A stretch of DNA of 6,292 nucleotides from Pseudomonadota bacterium (GCA_030597865.1 JAUVQZ010000166.1:1-6292), one strand, 5' to 3'. Numbered from the stretch's first letter, positions 1 through 5,673 are shown. Translations and numbers: made by a program. The notes: generated by a model not told the origin, from the letters alone.

Positions 1-1
1 A

Positions 2-67
2 GAATATATTCTGAATAATGGTGGCCGGGAGATGTTATCTGAAATCAGGAGGTTGCAGGCTGAGTAG
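2..67 (+). CDS. Possible C-terminal tail of a gene cut by the left edge
   Basis: Frame 2 is open from the window edge to a TAG at 65-67 and reads EYILNNGGREMLSEIRRLQAE. This is a hydrophilic, helix-prone tail of the kind that often ends a cytoplasmic protein. The other two forward frames stop within the first 18 bases. A strong hairpin begins a few bases after the stop, as expected at the 3' end of a transcription unit. Only 21 residues are visible, so no family or function can be named, and an open frame this short may be chance. Confidence 0.35.
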   Translation, partial: EYILNNGGREMLSEIRRLQAE

Positions 68-71
68 CAAA

Positions 72-109
72 TATGTCAGGAGGTGAGCCTCTATTCACCT
101 CTTGACGTG
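72..109 (+). terminator. Strong hairpin after the left-edge reading frame, without a T-tract
   Basis: The core stem pairs 75-86 with 95-106, which is 12 base pairs with one G-T, around an 8-base loop. It extends to 72/109 with one A-T and two wobble pairs. It lies just after the TAG at 65-67. There is no run of T after it, so it is more likely a 3'-end stabilising structure or a weak terminator than a standard intrinsic terminator. Its 3' arm overlaps the -35 box proposed for the riboswitch transcript. Confidence 0.5.
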
Positions 110-130
110 AGGAACGTTTAAGGATAAAAA
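102..130 (+). promoter_or_regulatory. Probable sigma70 promoter of the riboswitch transcript
   Basis: TTGACG (102-107) matches the -35 consensus at 5 of 6 positions. After exactly 17 bases comes TAAAAA (125-130), which matches the -10 consensus at 4 of 6. Transcription would begin near 137, just before the first riboswitch helix at about 138-140. That agreement is the main support. The -35 box sits inside the 3' arm of the preceding hairpin. Confidence 0.5.
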
Positions 131-137
131 AGTAGTT

Positions 138-300
138 GTCAGGGTGTCGCAAGACCACCAAACCAAGTGAGGGAACCCGGTGTAAATCCGGGACGGGCCC
201 GCCGCTGTGACCGGGGACGAGTTTTGCAGATATGTCACTGACCGTAAGGTTGGGAAGGCGCAAAATGAGATCGATCCGGGAGTCAGAAGACCTGTCTGGA
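138..300 (+). ncRNA. Cobalamin (B12) riboswitch
   Basis: The conserved blocks of the cobalamin riboswitch appear in order. First is a stem with a GCAA tetraloop (143-159). Next come GAGGGAACCCGGTG and AAATCCGGGACGGGCCCGCC (about 169-203), then GCTGTGACCGGGGACGA (204-220). CACTG (236-240) and GGGAAGGCG (252-260) follow, and last is the B12 box AGTCAGAAGACCTG (281-294). CAGG (140-143) can pair with CCTG (291-294) to close the fold. In known members, adenosylcobalamin or a related corrinoid binds the RNA and lowers expression of downstream uptake or synthesis genes. An intrinsic terminator follows about 140 bases later, which suggests control by transcription termination. The first plausible gene downstream is the LbtU-type porin at 841. 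Confidence 0.95.
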
Positions 301-396
301 AATGTATGGTGAAGGTCGGTTGTCGTACCATTGTTTGGTGGGCGCCTTCTTTCATCTCTGTCTGTGCTGGAGAAATGGCGCAGCAGTAAAGAGTCA

Positions 397-415
397 GCCC
401 CCGTGGACCAGGGGC
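397..415 (+). other. Small GC-rich hairpin between riboswitch and terminator
   Basis: GCCCC (397-401) pairs with GGGGC (411-415) around a 9-base loop. It lies in the linker between the aptamer and the terminator and may be part of the expression platform. No T-tract follows, so it is not itself a terminator. Confidence 0.4.
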
Positions 416-438
416 GGATATTCGAGGAAAAATCAGGG

Positions 439-478
439 AATCCCCGGATCAATATTTATTGGTCCGGGGATTTTTTTT
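439..478 (+). terminator. Intrinsic terminator of the B12 riboswitch
   Basis: AATCCCCGGATC (439-450) pairs with GGTCCGGGGATT (461-472), giving 12 base pairs with one G-T around a 10-base AT-rich loop. An unbroken run of eight T covers 471-478. This is a textbook Rho-independent terminator. Its place downstream of the aptamer, with no gene between, marks it as the likely expression platform. Bases 443-450 of the 5' arm are also exactly complementary to riboswitch bases 273-280, so a competing antiterminator pairing is possible. Confidence 0.9.
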
Positions 479-596
479 GCCCTTTTGCAGGCATCTTCCG
501 GACCAGCACATTCATTTATAACGGATTTTCGGTGCAGTGGAGCCAGGTAGAGGTTCCTGAGATTTCATTGCTAAGGGGTAATGCCTGCTTGAAGCA

Positions 597-712
597 GGAG
601 GGGTGGGGACAATAGAAACTATTTGTGTTTTTGAAGTGTTTCGTAGTTTCATAAAAACAAACAAGGAATTCACCTTCACATGTAGTGTTGCTCCATGTCC
701 GTGAACCCCTCC
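597..712 (+). ncRNA. Possible structured leader RNA (three-way junction)
   Basis: An outer helix pairs GGAGGGGT (597-604) with ACCCCTCC (705-712). It encloses a helix GAAACTA/TAGTTTC (615-621/644-650). It also encloses a two-part stem, TCAC/GTGA (670-673/701-704) topped by ACATG/CATGT (678-682/694-698). The last stem stacks directly on the outer helix, so the three make a nested three-way junction. A tight hairpin at 584-598 competes with the start of the outer helix, which would allow switching. The fold was read by eye. It matches no RNA family that I recognise and could be partly chance. Confidence 0.3.
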
Positions 713-827
713 TATTTATGATGGTTGAGGCATCCCTAAATCTGGAGCCCAGCCTTGATTTTCTCGAAGCTCCCTGCTAGGCTACGCTGAGTAATACGAT
801 TATAAATAATGTGTGATCATATATTTT

Positions 828-833
828 AAGGAG
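828..833 (+). promoter_or_regulatory. Ribosome binding site of the LbtU-family porin
   Basis: AAGGAG lies 7 bases before the ATG at 841. Both the match and the spacing are strong, and they fix the start codon. Confidence 0.85.
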
Positions 834-840
834 ATATAGG

Positions 841-2127
841 ATGAAAAAAACATTGAGTATTATTGCCCTGGGCCTGCTGGCCCTTCCCGGACAGGGTTTT
901 GCTGCCGACAATGGCGTCCTGGAAAGACAGATTCAGGAGCTCATCGAACAAAACAGGATTTTGCAGGAGCGCGTCCTCAACCTGGAGAATGTGGTGGGTG
1001 ACCAGCACCAGAAACATCCTGCCAAGGGCCTTGCCAAAAAGCCAAGCGGTCCGGCTGTTGACAGCCTAAGTCAGCGCCTGAGCCAGGTGGAACAGCTTCT
1101 GGAGGCTGAAATAAGCGCCCCCCCTGCTGAGCAGCTAAAAAAATCTCAGGAAATCGGGGTGCTGGACCATGTGGAGTTCAGCGGTATTGTAGAGGTTGAA
1201 GCAGGTGCCAGCGAAAGCTATGACCACAGCCCCTCAAGCGACCTAAGTCTGGCCACTGTTCAACTGGGCATGGATGTCCATATAACAGAGTGGTCCCACG
1301 CCCATTTGGTGGTCTTATATGAGGAGGGGGAGGAGAATGACCACCTTGCCATTGATGAGGGGACTATCACCCTGGGTAACCGGGAGAAATTTCCCGTTGG
1401 CCTTACCATGGGGAAAAAATATCTACCCTTTGGCCTGTTCCTCACCAGTATGGTGACTGACCCCCTCACTCTCTCCCTCGGTGAGATAGGAGAGACCGCT
1501 GTTGAGGTGGGTTTTCAGGCTGCCGGCCTTTACGGCTCCGCCTATCTCTTCAACGGCGACCTGGGTGAGCGGCATGAGGATGACAAGATCGACAGCTATG
1601 GCGCCCATGTGGGTTTTGCGCAGAAGATCGGCGATCTGTCCTATGAAATAGGGGTGGACTGGCTGAGCAACATAGCTGACACCGATGGTATTGGCGACTA
1701 TCTGTCAGACGTGGTGCTGGATGACACGGTTGAAGAGTATGTCCCTGGCCTTGGCGGTCATCTGCTCATGGCCTATGGCCCGGTGAGTTTCTTTGCCGAA
1801 TATATCGGCGCCCTTGCCTCCTTCGACCCTTTGGAAATGGCCTTTGATGCTGCGGGGGCCCGGCCCCGGGCCTGGGGTGTTGAAATGGGATATAGCACCG
1901 AAATCAGAGGCAGGGAGACCCATTTTGCCGTGGGCTACCAGGGCACAGCTGAGGCCCTGGCCCTGGAACTGCCTGAATCACGTTACCTGGCCGCTGTGCG
2001 CATGACGATTTTGGAAAACACCAGCCTGGCCCTTGAGTATGTCCATGACGAGGACTATGACAGTAAGGAGGGAGGCAGCGGAGATAACGGAACTGCCGCG
2101 ACCTTGCAGCTGGCCGTTGAGTTCTAG
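841..2127 (+). CDS. LbtU-family outer-membrane porin (siderophore porin-like)
   Basis: This 428-residue protein begins with a Sec signal peptide (MKKTLSIIALGLLALPGQGFA, likely cut after residue 21). Two coiled-coil stretches follow at about residues 24-57 and 74-94, and then a beta-barrel domain ending in the outer-membrane signature LQLAVEF with C-terminal Phe. The strongest family signals are YLPFG followed by DPLTLSLGE (about residues 194-216), GFQAAGLYGSAYLFNGD (224-240), IADTDG, and the tail EYVHDEDYDSKEGGSGDN. I recall this pattern from the LbtU family, named for a Legionella protein that takes up legiobactin. The true substrate here is unknown. The gene lies downstream of a B12 riboswitch and terminator with nothing else between, so corrinoid or metal-chelate uptake is a reasonable inference. 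A strong AAGGAG supports the start. A decayed relative lies at 2470-2544. Confidence 0.85.
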   Translation: MKKTLSIIALGLLALPGQGFAADNGVLERQIQELIEQNRILQERVLNLENVVGDQHQKHPAKGLAKKPSGPAVDSLSQRLSQVEQLLEAEISAPPAEQLKKSQEIGVLDHVEFSGIVEVEAGASESYDHSPSSDLSLATVQLGMDVHITEWSHAHLVVLYEEGEENDHLAIDEGTITLGNREKFPVGLTMGKKYLPFGLFLTSMVTDPLTLSLGEIGETAVEVGFQAAGLYGSAYLFNGDLGERHEDDKIDSYGAHVGFAQKIGDLSYEIGVDWLSNIADTDGIGDYLSDVVLDDTVEEYVPGLGGHLLMAYGPVSFFAEYIGALASFDPLEMAFDAAGARPRAWGVEMGYSTEIRGRETHFAVGYQGTAEALALELPESRYLAAVRMTILENTSLALEYVHDEDYDSKEGGSGDNGTAATLQLAVEF

Positions 2128-2157
2128 TGTCGCCTACACCCTCAGATATCGTAATTA

Positions 2158-2185
2158 TTACCCCCTCTCCAACGAGAGGGGGTAA
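2158..2185 (+). terminator. 12-bp perfect hairpin after the LbtU-family gene
   Basis: TTACCCCCTCTC (2158-2169) pairs perfectly with GAGAGGGGGTAA (2174-2185) around a CAAC loop. It starts 30 bases after the porin stop codon. No T-run follows on either strand, so it may act as a 3'-end stabiliser or a weak terminator. It may also be a dispersed palindromic repeat, since similar C-rich/G-rich palindromes are common in intergenic DNA. Confidence 0.55.
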
Positions 2186-2217
2186 ACTTCTTGGCGCTCA
2201 ACCAGTCGTAGCCGTAG

Positions 2218-2260
2218 GGTGCGTACCACGCACCAGCATCCAAAGGCGCTATTCTGCGCC
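2218..2260. repeat. Pair of short intergenic palindromes
   Basis: GGTGCGT/ACGCACC (2218-2224/2228-2234) forms a tight 7-bp inverted repeat in the context GTAGGGTGCGTACCACGCACC. That resembles a dispersed intergenic repeat I recall from many Gram-negative and cyanobacterial genomes. A second palindrome, GGCGC/GCGCC (2245-2249/2256-2260), follows 10 bases later. Whether they are repeated elsewhere in this genome cannot be seen from the window. Confidence 0.45.
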
Positions 2261-2340
2261 AATCCCTAAAAGCCAACTCCATACCTTGAAAGTTTTCCAA
2301 ATCAAATCCCCGGTTGGCACATATCAATAGGTCAAGCCTG

Positions 2341-2358
2341 CCCCCCCCCTTTTTTTTT
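2341..2358. repeat. C9T9 homopolymer tract
   Basis: Nine C followed by nine T form an unbroken pyrimidine tract in non-coding DNA. Such tracts are prone to slippage during replication and sequencing, and a polypurine-polypyrimidine run can adopt unusual DNA structure. No effect on a neighbouring gene can be shown from the sequence. Confidence 0.85.
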
Positions 2359-2469
2359 GGCGAAGATTAAGCAAGGGGAAGAAGGTTCGGCAGCCCTAAT
2401 CTTTTTGTTGACTAGGGATAATGATGATGCTAATCCTGTTACTGGCCTGATTTTTTGGTAAAAATCCCT

Positions 2470-2544
2470 GGGTCTCCAAGCCGCCGGCCTGTACGGCTGC
2501 CTATCTCTTCAATGGAAAATACCAGTCTGGCCGTGGAGTTTTAA
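2470..2544 (+). pseudogene. Decayed fragment of a second LbtU-family porin
   Basis: Bases 2470-2515 align closely with 1510-1555 of the intact gene (coding GFQAAGLYGSAYLFNG), except that two bases are missing after GGCT, which shifts the frame. The next bases, TGGAAAATACCAGTCTGGCC, match TGGAAAACACCAGCCTGGCC at 2012-2031 (coding ENTSLA). The fragment then ends GTG GAG TTT TAA, which gives VEF-stop just like the intact gene's end. The roughly 455 bases that separate these two blocks in the intact gene are missing here, with the join at a shared TGG. The many silent differences show that this was a diverged paralogue before it collapsed, not a fresh copy. It has no ribosome site or usable start and cannot make a porin. 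Confidence 0.8.
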
Positions 2545-2545
2545 G

Positions 2546-2588
2546 CCTGTCGAGGGCGGTGCCCTGAGCTTGTCGAAGGGTTGACAGG
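2546..2588. repeat. Palindromic repeat with CAAGCTCAGGG core
   Basis: CCTGTC (2546-2551) pairs with GACAGG (2583-2588), and GGGC/GCCC (2554-2557/2561-2564) pair inside. Read on the minus strand, 2559-2580 gives CCCTTCGACAAGCTCAGGGC, a dispersed intergenic repeat I recall from many bacterial genomes. Two related sequences sit at 6050-6073 and 6101-6123. It begins two bases after the stop of the pseudogene fragment. Confidence 0.5.
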
Positions 2589-2738
2589 GTGGAAAACCTC
2601 AATGGGGTAGCGTATTTTTTGGCTGAAATATCCCCACAGTAATTTTAGTTTCGCGGAATTAGACTGTTATGTTTTTTTGCGATACTATGGAGGAGATTAC
2701 AAAAAAAGAAATTGGTATGGCCATCACTATTCTTAACA

Positions 2739-2751
2739 AAGGGGAAGGGAG
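2739..2751 (+). promoter_or_regulatory. Ribosome binding site of the OprB-type porin
   Basis: AAGGGGAAGGGAG directly precedes ATG 2754 and offers overlapping purine-rich matches to the ribosome, the best being AAGGGGA about 8 bases from the start. It favours 2754 over the upstream TTG at 2712. A second, cleaner GGAGGAG at 2689-2695 lies 16 bases before that TTG and has no well-spaced start in the porin frame. Confidence 0.6.
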
Positions 2752-2753
2752 AG

Positions 2754-4010
2754 ATGAAAAGAAAATTAATGGCTTCATTAGCCGGTGTAACAGGGGCCTT
2801 AGGTCTGGTCATGGCCGCTTTACCAGCCGTGGCAACAGCGCAAACCGTAACCAGTGACCAGGATCAAGTAACCGAGCAACATAAAGGCATGCGCCCTTTA
2901 TGGGAGGACAGAGGCGTAACCGTGGAGGCGAAATTGACCATGGATTTCATGGCTAATTTCAGTGGCGGTATTGACAGGAACAGCACCATCCTGGGCAATG
3001 TTGACCTGACCCTTGAGGTTGATACAGGCAAGGCCGGCTTCTGGAAGAACGGCACATTTTTCCTGTACATCCTGGGTAATTTTAATAGCAATGGCTTTCT
3101 CACCGAGATCGTTGGTGATCTGCAGACAACCAGTAATATTGAGGCTGATGAGGCCCTGAGGATTTACGAGGCCTGGTATGAGCACCGCATTGCCAATAAT
3201 ACCCTCTCTTTTCTGACGGGTTTGCATGACTACAACAGCGAGTTTAATGCCTTGGAGTATGGCGCTTTATTTATCAACAGCTCCTTTGGCATTGAGCCCG
3301 ATATATCCCAGGTCGGGCCTTCTATTTTTCCCCTCACCGCCCTGGCAGCCCGCCTGAAAATTGAGCCCAATGAACACTCCTACCTGGTGGTGGCGATGTA
3401 TGACGGCATACCAGGTGACCCAGACCACCCGACCCATACCGCGATTAAATTTGATCATGATGATGGCGTGTTCAGCGCTGTGGAGATGGGTCTGACCGGT
3501 GGTGATGGGGTTGGCAGGGGCTATTACAAGATAGCCTTAGGCGGCTGGGTACACACGGCCGAGGTGGAAGGTTTTGATGGCAGCGTCCATGACGATAATA
3601 GCGGGGTGTATCTGATCGGCGAGAAAATGTTATTTGCTGAAGATAATTTCAATGACCAAGGCTTGGGGGCCTTTTTTCAGCTCGGCTTTGCTGATTCCCA
3701 CCGTAATCAAGTGGCCTCATACTGGGGCCTGGGATTGCATTATACCGGCTTACTTCCCCAGCGTAATCAAGACATTATCGGTCTGGCCGTGGCCAGTGCC
3801 AGAAACGGCAGGCCATTTATGCAGTTTAGCAAGGCTGGGGCGGCTGGGGCGGTCAACCATACGGAAACAGCTATTGAACTGTCCTATCGGGCCGAGGTCA
3901 CGCCTTGGCTGATTGTCCAGCCCGATATACAGTATGTTATTAACCCTGGCATGGATCCTGACCTGGACAATGCCCTGGTGGCAGGGATACGTCTGGAGTT
4001 GTTGTGGTAA
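2754..4010 (+). CDS. OprB-family carbohydrate-selective porin
   Basis: From ATG 2754 the protein has 418 residues. It starts with a classic signal peptide (MKRKLMASLAG...AVATAQ, likely cut at ATA|QT after residue 29). The mature part matches the OprB porin family, which forms channels for sugars and other small neutral solutes. Key stretches are GNVDLTLEVDTGKAGFW (81-97), the EAWYEH segment (139-144), and TGLHDYNSEFNALEYGALF through DISQVGPSIFPLTALAARLK (155-202). The ending TPWLIVQPDIQYVINPGMDP and IRLELLW, with a terminal aromatic residue, is typical. The frame is open further upstream to a TTG at 2712, but that start would put MVWPSLFLTKGKGE before the signal peptide. The G-rich AAGGGGAAGGGAG stretch just before 2754 supports the ATG. 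The natural substrate cannot be told from the sequence. The gene converges with the porin at 4167-5522. Confidence 0.85.
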   Translation: MKRKLMASLAGVTGALGLVMAALPAVATAQTVTSDQDQVTEQHKGMRPLWEDRGVTVEAKLTMDFMANFSGGIDRNSTILGNVDLTLEVDTGKAGFWKNGTFFLYILGNFNSNGFLTEIVGDLQTTSNIEADEALRIYEAWYEHRIANNTLSFLTGLHDYNSEFNALEYGALFINSSFGIEPDISQVGPSIFPLTALAARLKIEPNEHSYLVVAMYDGIPGDPDHPTHTAIKFDHDDGVFSAVEMGLTGGDGVGRGYYKIALGGWVHTAEVEGFDGSVHDDNSGVYLIGEKMLFAEDNFNDQGLGAFFQLGFADSHRNQVASYWGLGLHYTGLLPQRNQDIIGLAVASARNGRPFMQFSKAGAAGAVNHTETAIELSYRAEVTPWLIVQPDIQYVINPGMDPDLDNALVAGIRLELLW

Positions 4011-4014
4011 TCCT

Positions 4015-4061
4015 GTAGGAGCGACCTCGAAGTCTTCGTTTCACTACGCTTATCTGGTCGC
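4015..4061. repeat. GTAGGAGCGA repeat, copy 1
   Basis: GTAGGAGCGACC at 4015-4026 begins 4 bases after the OprB-type stop. GCGACC (4021-4026) pairs with GGTCGC (4056-4061), and CGAAG-T-CTTCG (4028-4038) is a small palindrome inside. Bases 4015-4038 match 5924-5947 at 21 of 24 positions. Repeats beginning GTAGGAGCG are known to me as dispersed intergenic elements in several proteobacteria. Confidence 0.6.
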
Positions 4062-4096
4062 GAACAAAGGCCTATATTGCTGGGCTGCGGATGCAA

Positions 4097-4132
4097 AAAA
4101 GGCCCTGCCTGGAAATCCAGGCAGGGCCTTTT
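4097..4132. terminator. Bidirectional terminator between the convergent porins
   Basis: AAAAGGCCCTGCCTGG (4097-4112) pairs perfectly with CCAGGCAGGGCCTTTT (4117-4132), giving 16 base pairs around an AAAT loop. The plus strand ends in TTTTGTT. The minus strand ends in TTTTTTGC, because six A cover 4095-4100. It therefore terminates the plus-strand OprB-type gene (stop at 4010) and the minus-strand porin (stop at 4167). Confidence 0.93.
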
Positions 4133-4166
4133 GTTATGAAACAACAATCAGACTAAAAAAGCCGGA

Positions 4167-5522
4167 TTAGAATTCCATGGTCAGGCGGTGGTTCATGACA
4201 TAGATGTCATTGGTGTCAAAATTTTCAGTGACGGAGTTGCCTTCAAAGAAGTCACCGGTCATCAGGTAACCAAAATCAACGGCATAGGTCAGGTTGTCCA
4301 GCAGGGCGTAAGAAATACCGAGATCAATCTCCCAGCCATACTCGTCATCCACATTAGCCATGGCATCATCGGCCTCAGCATAGGCAATGGCGGAGTGCAG
4401 GGTCAGCTTGTCATTAACGGCAAAGTCGGCATGGACGCCCAGGGAGATAACACCGGCAGCAGTCATGGTTGCGGAAGCAGAGTTGTAATCACCGGTCAAC
4501 ATACCAGTGGTGGCGCCGGTGAGGATGGTGTAGGGCTGGAACTGCTCGCCCAGACCCCAACCTGGAACACTCAGAGCTGCTTCAAGATCATCATCGGTAG
4601 TGTCACCGTCACCAGAGGCGTAGAAGGCCAGCACGCCGATATCAAGGTTGCCCATGGTCATGCCAACATCGGCCATGATGGCGAAGCTGTCATAATCATC
4701 GTCAGTTGCAGCTGTGGTCGTGTCATCCCACTCCTTGTCGCCCCAGACATAGGCAAACTCCATCTCGGCGTACATGTTGCCGGCGTTCTGGTTGTAATAA
4801 CCCTTGATGAGATGCTTGTTTATCTCTGCCTCTGGTGCACCTGCAAGAATACCATTGCGATCCATGCTGCGAGCATCATCAAAATAGTCATAGGCCAGGG
4901 CCACGATCAGGTCCTTGGTCTTGTACCAGGCCGAGGCCTCGTAGAGATCATAATCGGAGTCATTCTCTGTGGTGATACTGTCGGCTTCAACAGTCTTCTG
5001 GAGGAAGACACAGGCGCCAAAGGGCTTGGGCAGGAAGTTGGGGAAGTACATCAGGCGGTTCTGGTTCTTGTCAGAACTCAGGAAGTCGCCCTGCCAGAGG
5101 CCGCCGGAGGTCCGACCCACACGAACCTTACCGATGGGGGACATATACTCCATGAAGAGGTGGTGGATGTCAACGGTGTTACCTGAGGCGGAAGCCTCGT
5201 CGTCAGTCGAGCCCCACATGCCATCACTGCCGGTAGCATTATCCACACCACTGTTGGCCAGATAGATCTTGGACTTGACCACGATCTTGTCATTGACCTT
5301 CATCACGGGACGGATGACAAACTCATGGCGCCAGAAGGCATCGTTGCCGTTTTCATCGCCAGCGGCATCATCGATAAGAGAAACACCAGCGCCATCACCG
5401 GAACTCTGGTAGACACCTTCGACAAAATAATGACCGGAAACCTTGAACTCAAGGGCCTGGGCGGCGGTGGCCATGCCAGCCACCAGACCGAGGGCCGCTA
5501 CAGTTGACATAATCTTTTTCAT
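4167..5522 (-). CDS. General outer-membrane porin, acidic-loop type
   Basis: This 451-residue protein starts with a Sec signal peptide (MKKIMSTVAALGLVAGMATAAQA, likely cut after residue 23). It then reads as alternating amphipathic strands and ends HRLTMEF, the C-terminal Phe motif of outer-membrane barrels. FKVSGHYFVEG is the first strand of the mature protein. KVRVGRTSGGLWQGDF (132-147) resembles the conserved strand before the constriction loop of trimeric porins. Long loops are rich in Asp, Glu and Thr (for example DDTTTAATDDDYD and GDGDTTDDD), so the mouth would be negative, favouring cations or binding divalent metal. It has one cysteine, near residue 171. The overall look is that of porins from sulfate-reducing and related Desulfobacterota, but the exact family and substrate are not certain. 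It has its own promoter and strong ribosome site, suggesting a highly expressed single gene. Confidence 0.8.
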   Translation of the reverse strand: MKKIMSTVAALGLVAGMATAAQALEFKVSGHYFVEGVYQSSGDGAGVSLIDDAAGDENGNDAFWRHEFVIRPVMKVNDKIVVKSKIYLANSGVDNATGSDGMWGSTDDEASASGNTVDIHHLFMEYMSPIGKVRVGRTSGGLWQGDFLSSDKNQNRLMYFPNFLPKPFGACVFLQKTVEADSITTENDSDYDLYEASAWYKTKDLIVALAYDYFDDARSMDRNGILAGAPEAEINKHLIKGYYNQNAGNMYAEMEFAYVWGDKEWDDTTTAATDDDYDSFAIMADVGMTMGNLDIGVLAFYASGDGDTTDDDLEAALSVPGWGLGEQFQPYTILTGATTGMLTGDYNSASATMTAAGVISLGVHADFAVNDKLTLHSAIAYAEADDAMANVDDEYGWEIDLGISYALLDNLTYAVDFGYLMTGDFFEGNSVTENFDTNDIYVMNHRLTMEF

Positions 5523-5530
5523 ATCTCTTT

Positions 5531-5536
5531 CTCCTT
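5531..5536 (-). promoter_or_regulatory. Ribosome binding site of the minus-strand porin
   Basis: AAGGAG on the minus strand lies 8 bases before the ATG at 5522. It confirms the start and suggests efficient translation. Confidence 0.85.
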
Positions 5537-5578
5537 AAGAAAAATATATTTGGACCCAAGTGAGCCCATCCCCTAAAC

Positions 5579-5629
5579 AGGTGGGTGGATGTTTTTCCTG
5601 TAGTACCAAGGAAAACCGGCCCCCCACCT
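5579..5629 (-). promoter_or_regulatory. Two-part stem in the 5' UTR of the minus-strand porin
   Basis: AGGTGGG (5579-5585) pairs with CCCACCT (5623-5629). Inside it, TTTTCCT (5593-5599) pairs with AGGAAAA (5609-5615). Both stems are 7 perfect base pairs and lie between the proposed transcription start and the ribosome site. A 5' stem of this kind often protects abundant porin mRNA from decay. It could also be a target for a small RNA or protein. It does not cover the ribosome site. Confidence 0.5.
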
Positions 5630-5644
5630 CACAAACTAAAGGTT

Positions 5645-5673
5645 ATTAGACAGAAAAGAGTTGGGTGAGTCAA
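5645..5673 (-). promoter_or_regulatory. Sigma70 promoter of the minus-strand porin
   Basis: On the minus strand, TTGACT (5673-5668) and TCTAAT (5650-5645) each match the consensus at 5 of 6 positions and are separated by exactly 17 bases. Transcription would start near 5638 and give a 5' UTR of about 115 bases. This is the best promoter in the window. Confidence 0.8.

Larger units (their letters stand above)
479..840 (+). other. Leader region between terminator and first porin, no gene
   Basis: No convincing reading frame is present in these 362 bases. The open frames that run into this stretch from 302 and 331 begin at the riboswitch 3' side and cross the terminator, so they are not genes. 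The stretch holds several inverted repeats: 584-590/592-598, 597-604/705-712, 615-621/644-650, 670-673/701-704, 678-682/694-698 and 744-748/769-773. A TATAAAT-like box at 801-807 could serve a second promoter, but no good -35 stands 16-18 bases before it. If there is no local promoter, the porin mRNA would come from read-through of the riboswitch terminator. Confidence 0.6.
2128..2753 (+). other. Intergenic region between the LbtU-type and OprB-type porins
   Basis: These 626 bases contain no intact gene. The small frames here (for example 2127-2330 and its reverse 2142-2327) run through palindromes and have no ribosome site or recognisable content. The region holds the 2158-2185 hairpin, the 2218-2260 palindromes, a C9T9 tract, the pseudogene fragment at 2470-2544 and a repeat at 2546-2588. 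No convincing promoter for the OprB-type gene was found. TTGACA at 2581-2586 is a perfect -35 box, but the bases 17 further on (GGGGTA) do not make a -10. Confidence 0.6.

Noticed and set aside
302..615. Small open frames of 82 and 94 residues after the riboswitch
   Set aside because: They cross the riboswitch terminator and its T-run, lack a ribosome site and show no protein-like composition.
2127..2330. Overlapping small frames on both strands after the first porin
   Set aside because: They run through palindromic repeats, have no ribosome site and do not resemble any protein family.
2408..2434. TTGACT with GCTAAT as a promoter for the pseudogene or OprB-type gene
   Set aside because: The spacing is 15 bases and the -10 box is weak. 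No functional gene follows within a normal leader distance.
2712..2753. TTG start giving the OprB-type porin a 14-residue extension
   Set aside because: The ATG at 2754 starts a canonical signal peptide with a purine-rich ribosome site just before it. The extension would place an unusual segment ahead of it.
4188..5186. 332-residue open frame on the plus strand
   Set aside because: It lies wholly antisense to the minus-strand porin, which has a signal peptide, promoter, ribosome site and terminator. The translation is rich in Gly, Val, Ile and His with no recognisable domain, which is typical of an antisense shadow.
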